DNA of 64,000 bases from Nocardia amikacinitolerans NBRC 108937. Its GTDB lineage: Bacteria; Actinomycetota; Actinomycetes; Mycobacteriales; Mycobacteriaceae. The stretch lies in assembly GCF_001612615.1 (NCBI RefSeq), contig NZ_BDAU01000022.1, forward strand, positions 117,023 through 181,022, read 5' to 3'. The notes under the pieces are model-generated. The model had not been told where the DNA came from. It did not search any database and was given only the letters and a program-made list of their open reading frames with translations. Numbering within the stretch: the stretch's first letter is position 1; the number at the start of each line of letters is the position of its first letter. Below, piece by piece: positions 1-9,628 of the stretch. Both the position numbers and the translations under genes were made by a program.

Positions 1-43
1 CGCGCACCCGACGGAGATCGTGCTGCGGCCCCTCGCCCGCTGA

Positions 44-163
44 CGACCGAGGGTGACCGTCAGCAGTCCATCCCGACCGGATGTCACCTTCGGTCGGGTA
101 CCGAGCGCTCGACTGAAGGTGACATCCGGCCTATTCGAGGGGCTGGAGGTCACCTTCGGTCGA
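44..163. repeat. Inverted/direct repeats with GTCACCTTCGGTCG core
   Basis: This block lies just behind the leuS stop. Four copies of a 14-16 bp motif (core GTCACCTTCGGTCG) alternate in orientation at about 44-59 (reverse), 79-96 (forward), 110-127 (reverse) and 148-163 (forward). The middle two form 18-bp arms with one mismatch around a 13-nt loop. It could act as a transcription terminator for leuS, although there is no T-tract. Related motifs recur at 23282-23361. The function is inferred only. Confidence 0.7.
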
Positions 164-180
164 GAGGTTCGGTCGGGAGG

Positions 181-3027
<2,847 letters not shown>

Positions 3028-3141
3028 GGTCCTGCCTTCTTGTTCTCGCCGATCCTGGACAAACTTCGTATTACAGGGTAGAACGTCCGGTCCGAGGGAC
3101 CGAAAATCGGGCCGCGCGCGTCCGTGCGCTAGCCTGCATAG

Positions 3142-3549
3142 GTGTTCGTAGTCGCTCTCGTCCTGTTCGTGTTGGCCGCCGTAGCCATCGCGACCGGCGT
3201 GCTCGGACTGATCGGCAAACTCCCGCCCAACCGCTTCGTCGGTGTGCACACCGAAGCCGCCCTCACCTCCGAAGAGACCTTCCGCATCGCGAACCGCGTC
3301 GCCGCCCCGACCTCGGTCGCCGCCGGTGCGCTGCTGTTCGCCGGTGGTCTGGTCGCCTTCGCCGCGGGCGGTGTCGTTGCTCTCGTCGTGGGTGGCGCCG
3401 CCGCCGTCATCGCCCTGTTCACCCTGGGTGCGGGCGCGAACGCCGCGGGCGAGGCGATCGCCGCTCTCGTGCCCGCGAAAGACATCGGCGGCTGCGGCCA
3501 GTCCTGCGGCGCGTGCTCCCTGCGCGACGCCTGCGAGCCCGCGAACTGA
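3142..3549 (+). CDS. SdpI-family small membrane protein with Cys-rich tail
   Basis: A 135-residue membrane protein divergent from leuS. Three hydrophobic segments (about 1-25, 55-75, 78-100) flank the polar stretch GKLPPNRFVGVHTEAALTSE, which resembles the conserved loop of the SdpI/YhfL family. That family includes the Bacillus SdpI immunity protein, but most actinobacterial members have no known role. The last 25 residues contain four cysteines (CGQSCGACSLRDAC) and end at EPAN. This tail is not part of the SdpI fold as I know it and could bind metal or form disulfides. The GTG start lacks a Shine-Dalgarno sequence. TAGCCT (3130-3135) sits 6 nt ahead of it, as expected for a leaderless transcript. 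Confidence 0.85.
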   Translation: MFVVALVLFVLAAVAIATGVLGLIGKLPPNRFVGVHTEAALTSEETFRIANRVAAPTSVAAGALLFAGGLVAFAAGGVVALVVGGAAAVIALFTLGAGANAAGEAIAALVPAKDIGGCGQSCGACSLRDACEPAN

Positions 3550-3619
3550 TCCACTTCCCGAGCCCCTCCCCGCGCGTACCCTGAGTTCATCAGTGGGCGA
3601 TTCGCCTTCGGAGGGGCTC

Positions 3620-3829
3620 ATGATTTTCGTCATGGCGTTGGTCGTCGCCATGTTCGCCGCCGCCATCCTCGACGTCTACGGCGTCGTGGTGTCCGTGCCC
3701 GTCTTCGCGTCGGCGGTGGGTGTCGTCTGGTACGGCATAACACAGCGCCAAAGCGGCGGGGCGGTGCCGCCGCGGCACCCTGGCATCGCCCCTGGAAAAC
3801 AGCGGGTTCTTGTCGGTGGTCGTCGGTAG
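3620..3829 (+). CDS. Small hypothetical membrane protein
   Basis: A 69-residue protein starting at ATG 3620 with GGAGGGG close upstream. Residues 1-42 are almost wholly hydrophobic (FVMALVVAMFAAAILDVYGV, then VPVFASAVGVVWYGI), consistent with one or two transmembrane helices. The C-terminal 27 residues are polar and proline/glycine-rich. I do not recognise a family. It sits between two other small membrane proteins on the same strand, 70 bp after the SdpI-like gene and 48 bp before the Gly-rich one, so the three could be expressed together. Confidence 0.6.
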   Translation: MIFVMALVVAMFAAAILDVYGVVVSVPVFASAVGVVWYGITQRQSGGAVPPRHPGIAPGKQRVLVGGRR

Positions 3830-3877
3830 GCTTGGGGAAAGCTCGCCGCTCGGCGGCTCTATCCGGGGGAGGTTCGG

Positions 3878-4216
3878 ATGTACTTCGGGTTCGCGTTGGT
3901 GGCCTTCGTCGCGGGGTTGGCCGTGAGCGCGCCATTCGGACTCGGCGTGGGCGCGGTGTTCTTCGCGTTGACCGCCGTGCTGCTCGTCGTCGGGCTCGTC
4001 CGGCTCGGCCGCGCACCCTTACCCACCTCGCCGCGACACCGCGGCAAGGGCAGGGGAGCCGCCGGTTGGGGCGCGGCCGCGAGCGCGGGCGGCTTCACCT
4101 TCTTCGGCGATGGCGGCGGCAGTGACGGCCGGAGCGGCGGCTGCGGTGGCGGCGGCGGCAGCTGTAGCGGCGGCGGAGGAGGCGGCTGCGGCGGCGGAGG
4201 TTGCGGCGGCGGCTGA
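3878..4216 (+). CDS. Membrane protein with Gly/Cys-rich C-terminal tail
   Basis: A 112-residue protein with two hydrophobic helices (about residues 2-22 and 24-44), a basic linker (RLGRAPLPTSPRHRGKGRG), and a tail of about 35 residues that is nearly pure glycine interrupted by single cysteines (GGCGGGGGSC, GGGCGGGGC). ATG 3878 follows GGGGGAGG. Similar Gly/Cys tails occur in small actinobacterial membrane proteins of unknown role. The tail is GGC-repeat DNA, so its length may vary between strains. The C-terminus ends 17 bp before the convergent cupin gene. Confidence 0.65.
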   Translation: MYFGFALVAFVAGLAVSAPFGLGVGAVFFALTAVLLVVGLVRLGRAPLPTSPRHRGKGRGAAGWGAAASAGGFTFFGDGGGSDGRSGGCGGGGGSCSGGGGGGCGGGGCGGG

Positions 4217-4233
4217 CATCCCGCCCACGCGGG

Positions 4234-4593
4234 TCAGTCGGTACCCGGGGGTGGTGGAATGCTGCGGGAGAGCGGGCTGCCCTTCGGGTTGAGGTAGAGG
4301 ACGAAAAGGGTGACCGCGGCGGGGCCGAGGTTGCGGGCGACGTGCGGGTATCGCGGGCCGCTCGGTTCGCGGAACACCCGGCCGCGGTGGTAGGTGACGG
4401 GGGCGCCGTCGGGGCCGGGGTGGTCGAGTGTTCCGCGTGCGACCAGGACGAAGAGGGTGCCGTCGTGGTAGTGCCAGCCGCTGGTGCCGCCGGGATCGAT
4501 CACGGTCTGGCGCAGCAGGATGTCGCGCCCGGCGATGGTGAAGCGCGCGAGTACTCGGCTCGCGGTCCCCGACGCGGGCGCGGCATTGGCCAC
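4234..4593 (-). CDS. Cupin-domain protein
   Basis: A small single-domain cupin of about 119 residues. The recognisable cupin pattern is TVIDPGGTSGWHYHDGTLFVLV (split here as GGTSGWHYHDG with its metal-ligand-type His residues), followed by a second motif around GPRYPHVARNLG. The protein probably binds a metal ion or small ligand in the cytoplasm; the substrate cannot be told. The start is uncertain: GTG 4593 gives MANAAPASG, and GTG 4620 would add nine residues. The frame stays open further upstream but the sequence there is low-quality and not cupin-like. Confidence 0.75.
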   Translation of the reverse strand: MANAAPASGTASRVLARFTIAGRDILLRQTVIDPGGTSGWHYHDGTLFVLVARGTLDHPGPDGAPVTYHRGRVFREPSGPRYPHVARNLGPAAVTLFVLYLNPKGSPLSRSIPPPPGTD

Positions 4594-5066
4594 CAGAGCG
4601 GGCAGACGTGGGATTCGCACCCACCCATCGAACCATCCGGCAGGGAGGCTTTCGCGTCCTTGGTTCGCTGCCGCGGAACGCCGCCGAGCAGGACTTGGGT
4701 GAGTTCCCGCTCGCCGGACGGGTCGGGTGCGCTGGCCGCGCTCGCTACCGTCCCGATCTCCGGCTGCTACCACGGCGCCACGGCTGGGATTCGTGCCGTC
4801 TCGGGCGTCGATGACCACCGCGCGCCCAGCGCCGGGCGGCCGAGCTCAGACCGCCGGGCGGCTTTCTCGATTCTTCGCGCGTACCGAGGCATCCTCTCTC
4901 GGACGAGCGGGTACCGGTCTTGCACTGCGACAGCGACGTCATTCGATGCTGACGCGCTGCCCGCCTCCACTGGCGTAAGCGGTTGGCGGGAAGCTCGCAG
5001 CGCCCCGACTTGCGTGGCGCTGTCCCGTTGTGGGCTTCCGGGCCGTCCCGAGTAACGGCCGTTCGG
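4594..5066. other. Intergenic stretch without a convincing gene
   Basis: About 470 bp between the cupin start and the aminotransferase stop. Several frames are open by chance because the GC content is high, but none has a good start, ribosome-binding site or recognisable protein. A 17-nt stem-loop on the minus strand near 4607-4623 resembles a tRNA T-arm but lacks the rest of a tRNA. I see no other structure. Confidence 0.5.
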
Positions 5067-6104
5067 TCAGCGCAAACCCGCGACGGCCGCCAGTACTGCT
5101 CGTCCCGCCTCTCGGTCGCCGACGGCGATGCGTGCGCTCCCGTCCGGGTAGAACTTCGCCGCGATACCCGCCCGACGCAGGGCCGTCGCGATCCCCGGCC
5201 CCGGGAGGTAGAGGAAGTTGGCGTGGCTACGGGGGATGGGGTGGCCGCAGGCGAGTAGGGCATTGCGCAAACCCTCGCGTTCGGCGGTGATCAGCCGGAT
5301 TCGGGTCTGGAGTTCGGGTTCGGCGGCGTAGGAGGCGGACACGGCGGCGACGGCGGAGGTGGAGATGCCGAAGGGGAGTTGCAGGCGTCGCACTCGTTCG
5401 ACGAGTTCGCTCCGACCGAACGCGTATCCGATGCGTAACCCCGCGAGCCCGTAGGCCTTCGAGAAGGTCCGCAGCACAAGGAGATTCGGATACTTCCGGA
5501 GCAGCGCGAGGGTGTCGAGCCGTTCGGCGGGCCCGAGGAACTCGGCGTACGCCTCGTCGAGCACGACGGTCACCCGGTTCGGCACGGCGCCGAGGAAGGA
5601 TTTCAGCTCGCCGGCGGGCACGACGGTTCCGGTGGGATTGTGTGGACGGCACACCACGACCAACGCCGTCCGCTTGTCGATCGCCCGCCGCATCGCGGGA
5701 AGATCCTGATCGCCCGAGGCGTCCAACGGCACCGGAACCAGATTCACCCCGACCATCCCCGCGATGATCGGATATCCATCGAAGGTCGGTGTGCCCGCGA
5801 CGATCTCCGCGCCGTCTCCGGTGACGGCCTGGATGATCTGCATGGCGACTCCGGTCGCCCCTGACCCGACGACCACCTGGTCGCCCCGCACGCCGACATG
5901 TCGCGCGATGATCTCGGGCAACTGCCGAGGCAGGAACTCGGGATACCGATTCGCCTGCGCAAGCGCCTGATTCACCGCGCGAAGCACGGAGGGCAGTGGC
6001 GGAAAGGGATTCTCGCTCAGCGACAGATCGAACCGAACCGGCCGCGAACCCTGCCGACGGTGGTGTCGCGAGGACCGGGTGTCCTCGGCGGACCCGATGT
6101 TCAT
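5067..6104 (-). CDS. PLP-dependent aminotransferase, HisC/Pat-like
   Basis: A class I/II PLP aminotransferase of 345 residues, most like the HisC/Pat (aromatic amino acid aminotransferase) branch of actinobacteria. Seen: SLSENPFPP near the N-terminus, NRYPEFLPRQL, the PNNPTG-type motif as RPHNPTGT (153-160), VVLDEAYAEF, and the PLP lysine in RTFSKAYGLAGLRIGYA (K216). It probably interconverts an amino acid, perhaps an aromatic one, and its 2-oxo acid. It is the last gene of the four-gene operon. Its ATG overlaps the stop of the KAS III-like gene (ATGA), so translation is probably coupled. Context suggests that it supplies a 2-oxo acid to the ThDP enzyme or aminates the product; the substrate is inferred. 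Confidence 0.9.
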   Translation of the reverse strand: MNIGSAEDTRSSRHHRRQGSRPVRFDLSLSENPFPPLPSVLRAVNQALAQANRYPEFLPRQLPEIIARHVGVRGDQVVVGSGATGVAMQIIQAVTGDGAEIVAGTPTFDGYPIIAGMVGVNLVPVPLDASGDQDLPAMRRAIDKRTALVVVCRPHNPTGTVVPAGELKSFLGAVPNRVTVVLDEAYAEFLGPAERLDTLALLRKYPNLLVLRTFSKAYGLAGLRIGYAFGRSELVERVRRLQLPFGISTSAVAAVSASYAAEPELQTRIRLITAEREGLRNALLACGHPIPRSHANFLYLPGPGIATALRRAGIAAKFYPDGSARIAVGDREAGRAVLAAVAGLR

Positions 6105-7144
6105 CCCGCCGCGCCCCAGCGCACCGCGGCGGCGGCGGCGAAATCGCCCGCGTGCGCGAACGCGGACATCAGTACCACCGATCCGTTGCGCAGCCGACCG
6201 GCCTGATTCTCCACATCCAAGGTGACCGGAATCCCCGCGGCGAACAAGTTCCCGCACCGGTCGAAGGTGTCGGGATGTCGTTCCGCGGGCAGCTCGAGCG
6301 CGTCGTGCCAGTTGCGCAGGAACAGCCGGTTCGGCTGGTTGGTGACGAACGTGTCGATGTCGCGCCCCTTCACGCCGATCCGATCGCACACCGCGAGCGC
6401 CACTTCCGGCACCAGCCGGTTGCCGCGCGCGAACACCTTGGTGACCTTGGATTCGGTGAAGCTCACACAGGCCTGGCCGGAACCGGGTTCCCAGTACTTG
6501 CGCTCGCCGTTGGTCGTGAAATCCATGTCCCCGGCGAATTCCGGGTAGGTGCGGCATTCGATGTCGAGGATCGGCGCGCTGTCGTCCTTCACCAGCAGTC
6601 CGACGCCGCAACCGTCGCCGGGCACCGGCGCCTGCGCGAGTTTGCGAATCTCGGTCTGGGTGAACACCGGTCCCGCGCAGTTCTGTGCCACCGCGATGAG
6701 CGCGGTGCGAGCGTCGGTGGTCTGCAAGATCATTCGGGCCAACGCCATCATGTGCACGAAGGCCGCGCAGCCGCCGTTGTGGATGTCGTAGACGACGCGC
6801 GGCCGCATACCGAGCCGCTTGGCGACCTCGGGCCCGCTGCCGAGCACCGGATTGTCCGGCAGCTGCGTGTGCGTGATCAGCACATCGACACTCGAAAGCG
6901 ACTGTGCCCCTCGACGTTCCCGCATCGGCTCGACCGCGCGCTCGATCATGTCGACGGCCGTCTCGTCTCGCGCCACGTGGTGACGCCCACGCGGGGCGCG
7001 GAACATCACGTTCTTCGCCATCCGGTCCGAGCGCGCGAAATGGGTGAAGTACTCGGTGTCGACGGGCGCGCCGGGCAGGTAGGACGACACGTCGACCAGG
7101 CTGACGGTGGGCAGCGGCGAGGCGTCCGGATCGGTCACGTACAT
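6101..7144 (-). CDS. 3-oxoacyl-ACP synthase III-like (KAS III) enzyme
   Basis: A FabH/KAS III-family thiolase-fold enzyme of 347 residues. The nucleophilic cysteine is in HNGGCAAFVHMM (C126). The position of the catalytic His, normally in an HQAN motif, reads TNQPN (N269), and the second Asn is in RCGNLFAAG (N299), exactly 30 residues on, as in E. coli FabH (H244 to N274). The usual Cys-His-Asn triad is therefore Cys-Asn-Asn, which argues against ordinary decarboxylating condensation and for acyl transfer or altered chemistry. ATG 7144 is preceded by GAGG; an in-frame GTG at 7156 overlaps the previous stop and is an alternative. It is the third gene of the operon. Confidence 0.9.
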   Translation of the reverse strand: MYVTDPDASPLPTVSLVDVSSYLPGAPVDTEYFTHFARSDRMAKNVMFRAPRGRHHVARDETAVDMIERAVEPMRERRGAQSLSSVDVLITHTQLPDNPVLGSGPEVAKRLGMRPRVVYDIHNGGCAAFVHMMALARMILQTTDARTALIAVAQNCAGPVFTQTEIRKLAQAPVPGDGCGVGLLVKDDSAPILDIECRTYPEFAGDMDFTTNGERKYWEPGSGQACVSFTESKVTKVFARGNRLVPEVALAVCDRIGVKGRDIDTFVTNQPNRLFLRNWHDALELPAERHPDTFDRCGNLFAAGIPVTLDVENQAGRLRNGSVVLMSAFAHAGDFAAAAAVRWGAAG

Positions 7145-7152
7145 GCGCGTCC

Positions 7153-7812
7153 TCACTTCATCCAGTCGGGCTTGATCGGCAAGCCGTGCGCGGCACGGTA
7201 TTCGCAGATCGCCTTGAGGTTGTCCAGCTCGAGCTGGTGACCGGCGGAGAACATCTCCCAGAAGTCGCCGACCCACACCGGACGCCCGGCGGGCGCGGTC
7301 TCCGGATAGGGGTTCTCGTCGTAGAACGGGTGACGGCAATTCGTCCACAGCACAACCGAACCCGGCTTGTTCAGCACGACTTGCGCGTCGACGACCCGCA
7401 TCAGGTAGACCATCCACAGGTGCCGCCCCTGGTCCCACGCGCAGTGGTAGTCGACGGTCATCGCGTCCGGATTGGCCACCGTCCGGGTGTAGATCTTCGT
7501 TGCGTCGCCGAGCCGGTCGTGGGCCAGCCACAGGCCAGGTTCCTCGGTTTCGGTGAATCCGCGCAGGCTGTAGGTCCATTCCTCCAGCGACCTGGTGTCG
7601 GCAAGGTACTCGTACACCTCGCGGGGCGGCGCGGCGACATAGCCCTGAACCGGGCAGAAGTCACCGAAGATCTGGTCGTGCGGATACACCGACCGCAGCA
7701 TGTCCATGATGATCGGGGTGGTCGCGTCCTTGTCGGAGTTCTCGATCCGCAGCACGCCGGGTACGACGTCTTCCGGGATGTCGCTGAGCGCGGGCAGGGC
7801 GCTGGTCGTCAC
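7153..7812 (-). CDS. SRPBCC (START/cyclase-like) domain protein
   Basis: A 219-residue protein. The middle reads as a SRPBCC/polyketide-cyclase-like domain: VQGYVAAPPREVYEYLADTR, then SLEEWTYSLRGF, a strand-rich centre and a C-terminal helix GHQLELDNLKAICEYRAAHG. Such domains bind hydrophobic ligands and act as cyclases, aromatases or carriers. GTG 7812 has AGGAGG five bases upstream and overlaps the ThDP-enzyme stop (GTGA), so the start is well supported. Its place between the ThDP and KAS III genes suggests that it handles the same small-molecule intermediate. The exact reaction cannot be read from the sequence. Confidence 0.85.
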   Translation of the reverse strand: MTTSALPALSDIPEDVVPGVLRIENSDKDATTPIIMDMLRSVYPHDQIFGDFCPVQGYVAAPPREVYEYLADTRSLEEWTYSLRGFTETEEPGLWLAHDRLGDATKIYTRTVANPDAMTVDYHCAWDQGRHLWMVYLMRVVDAQVVLNKPGSVVLWTNCRHPFYDENPYPETAPAGRPVWVGDFWEMFSAGHQLELDNLKAICEYRAAHGLPIKPDWMK

Positions 7813-9476
7813 GGGGTCCTCCTGGAGTTCTCGAGTGTGGTGAGAAACGGTGTGAACGGGGGGATCTCGTCCGGATCGCAGTCGACCGCGAGGAACGACG
7901 GACCCGGTGTGTCCAGGCCGCGTCCGAGCGCGTCGGCGAGCTCGGTGGGTGTGCGCACGGTGTACGCGGGCAGGTCGGGAAACATGGCGGCGATACCGTC
8001 GCCGAGGAACGCGGGCCGGAACCTGTTGAAGCTGTACCGATCTCGGTAGTAGAGCTGTTCGCGCGTGACGCACATGGCGTGCGCGTTGTTGTTCAGCACG
8101 ACGAAGGTGATCGGCAGCCGGTGTTCGACGGCGGTGTGCACCTCCATGCCGTGCATGTAGAACGCACCGTCGCCCGCGATCACCACGGTGCGACCTGGCC
8201 CGCGCCGGGCGAACGCGGCGCCGATACCCGCGCCGAAGGCGTAGCCCATTCCGCCCATGCCGAGGGCGACGACGAACCGTCCGCCGCGCGGCACTCGCAG
8301 GTGGTGCACCACCGCGGCGCCGGTGTTGCCCGCGTCGGCGAAGACGTCGGTGCCGTCGGGAAGCGCCGCGCCGATGATCTCGACGAGTTCTCGGTAGCGC
8401 AGTCCCGGCCCGTCGGCGGCGGGTACCTGGAGCGATGTCAGGGCGGCCGCGGGCGCCGCGTGCGTTTCGATTGCGGTGCTCGCGAATTCGTCGGCGAGCT
8501 CGCCGAGCGTGATCGACAGATCGGTGCTCGTCGCGTGGATCGTCGGCGGGTACGGCGGGGCGATGCCGATGCTGGCGACGGAGAGTTCGGCGAGCAGGTC
8601 GTCGAGCCCGGCGCGAGCGGTGACGGGCAGGCGGGTGCCGATCACCAGGCAGAGCGCGGCCGATCGGAGGTCCGCGGTGAGTTCGGGATGTCCCATGCTG
8701 CCCGCGACGCCGCAGAAGCCGGGGTCGAAGTTGTCGTAGACGTCCTTGGCGTCCGGCGCGACGCCGACAGCGGCGTCCAGAGCCGTTGCGAGACGCGCCA
8801 ATTCGTCTCGCGCGCCGTCGCGGGCGACCTGATCGCCCGCGATGATCACGATCTTTCCCGTGCTGCGCGCCGCGGAAAGCGCGGCGCGCACCGCGGTGAG
8901 CCCGCTCGCATCGCGACGGTGCGAGCGTGGCGGCAACCGGAACGGCGGGACCGTGTCGACCCCGGCCTGCTGCACATCCTTGGGCAGCAGCAGGACCGCG
9001 GGCCCACCGCGCCGGGCGGCGGCGACTGCCCTGACCACGCTGTCGGGCAGTTGGGCCGCCGTTTCCACACGGGCGCAGTACCGGCTGACGGAGCCGAACA
9101 GGCGGACCGCATCGATCGAGCCCGCGCGCCCGCTGGAGTCCTGGAACGCCCCTCGCCCCTCCAGCGCCGTCGGCGGCTGGCCGACGAGCGCCAGCACGGG
9201 CACCCGGGACGCATACGATTCGGCAAGTCCGGCAACGAGATTCATCGCCCCGCCGCCGGATGTCGCGGCGACGACGCCGAGGCCTGCGGTGACCCTGGCG
9301 TAGCCGTCGGCCATGGTGGCCGCGGAGAATTCGTGCTTGGCCACCACACCGGTGACCTCGGAATCGAACAGTGCGTCGTAGAGGTCTTCGATATTGGCGC
9401 CGTCGACGCCGAAGATATGCCGCACACCGAGTGTCGAAACCGCCCGAACCAGATAATCCACGACCCTGTCAGGCAT
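7809..9476 (-). CDS. Thiamine-diphosphate-dependent lyase/synthase
   Basis: An acetolactate-synthase/benzaldehyde-lyase superfamily enzyme of 555 residues with the three usual domains. The cofactor-activating Glu is in AKHEFSAATMADGYAR (E49). The ThDP/Mg motif starts at GDGAFYM (435) and ends with LNNNAHAM. The central domain is degenerate for FAD binding. These enzymes decarboxylate a 2-oxo acid and transfer the acyl anion to an aldehyde or another oxo acid, giving an acyloin, or cleave such compounds. It is the first gene of the four-gene operon (ATG 9476). No acetolactate-synthase small subunit lies nearby, so housekeeping branched-chain synthesis is unlikely. With a KAS III-like enzyme and an aromatic-type aminotransferase, an acyloin-type secondary metabolite is the best guess. 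Confidence 0.9.
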   Translation of the reverse strand: MPDRVVDYLVRAVSTLGVRHIFGVDGANIEDLYDALFDSEVTGVVAKHEFSAATMADGYARVTAGLGVVAATSGGGAMNLVAGLAESYASRVPVLALVGQPPTALEGRGAFQDSSGRAGSIDAVRLFGSVSRYCARVETAAQLPDSVVRAVAAARRGGPAVLLLPKDVQQAGVDTVPPFRLPPRSHRRDASGLTAVRAALSAARSTGKIVIIAGDQVARDGARDELARLATALDAAVGVAPDAKDVYDNFDPGFCGVAGSMGHPELTADLRSAALCLVIGTRLPVTARAGLDDLLAELSVASIGIAPPYPPTIHATSTDLSITLGELADEFASTAIETHAAPAAALTSLQVPAADGPGLRYRELVEIIGAALPDGTDVFADAGNTGAAVVHHLRVPRGGRFVVALGMGGMGYAFGAGIGAAFARRGPGRTVVIAGDGAFYMHGMEVHTAVEHRLPITFVVLNNNAHAMCVTREQLYYRDRYSFNRFRPAFLGDGIAAMFPDLPAYTVRTPTELADALGRGLDTPGPSFLAVDCDPDEIPPFTPFLTTLENSRRTP

Positions 9477-9531
9477 GGACGCTCCTTCCCCGGATACCGC
9501 CGACAGCGCGTGCGCCCGGCCCGATCGCATA

Positions 9532-9545
9532 CCTCGTACACGAGG
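9532..9545. promoter_or_regulatory. Palindrome CCTCGT-AC-ACGAGG in the divergent promoter region
   Basis: A perfect 14-bp palindrome, followed by a further partial copy (ATACGAG), about 56 bp upstream of the ThDP-enzyme start. It is the size and place expected of an operator controlling the minus-strand operon. No matching regulator gene is identified; the adjacent EXLDI protein more likely uses the separate repeats at 9601-9620. Confidence 0.45.
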
Positions 9546-9600
9546 AATACGAGATGCCCCGCCCGGCGGTTCAACCGCGAACGGCCGAGCCGCTTGCGTG

Positions 9601-9622
9601 TACGTATACATCTACGTATAGT
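9601..9622 (+). promoter_or_regulatory. TACGTATA direct repeats and leaderless promoter of the EXLDI gene
   Basis: TACGTATA occurs at 9601-9608 and 9613-9620, 12 bp apart. The second copy runs into TATAGT (9617-9622), a -10 hexamer placed so that transcription would begin at the A of ATG 9629. Direct repeats about one helical turn apart covering the -10 suit an autoregulating ribbon-helix-helix protein. This reading is inferred from spacing. Confidence 0.55.
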
Positions 9623-9628
9623 GAGTTC

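Noticed and set aside
3028..3141. T-box or riboswitch in the leuS leader
   Set aside because: The inferred leader is only about 40 nt and shows no T-box sequence or specifier-like stem.
4580..4660. A tRNA-like T-arm and CCA-like end on the minus strand near the cupin start
   Set aside because: The 5-7-5 stem-loop is present, but no matching 5' acceptor strand, D-arm or anticodon arm could be found upstream.
5067..6104. Histidine biosynthesis hisC
   Set aside because: No other his genes occur nearby, and the gene sits in a secondary-metabolism-like operon. The sequence is closer to the Pat-type aromatic aminotransferases.
7809..9476. Acetolactate synthase large subunit (ilvB)
   Set aside because: No ilvN small-subunit or ilvC gene follows, and the operon partners point to another pathway.
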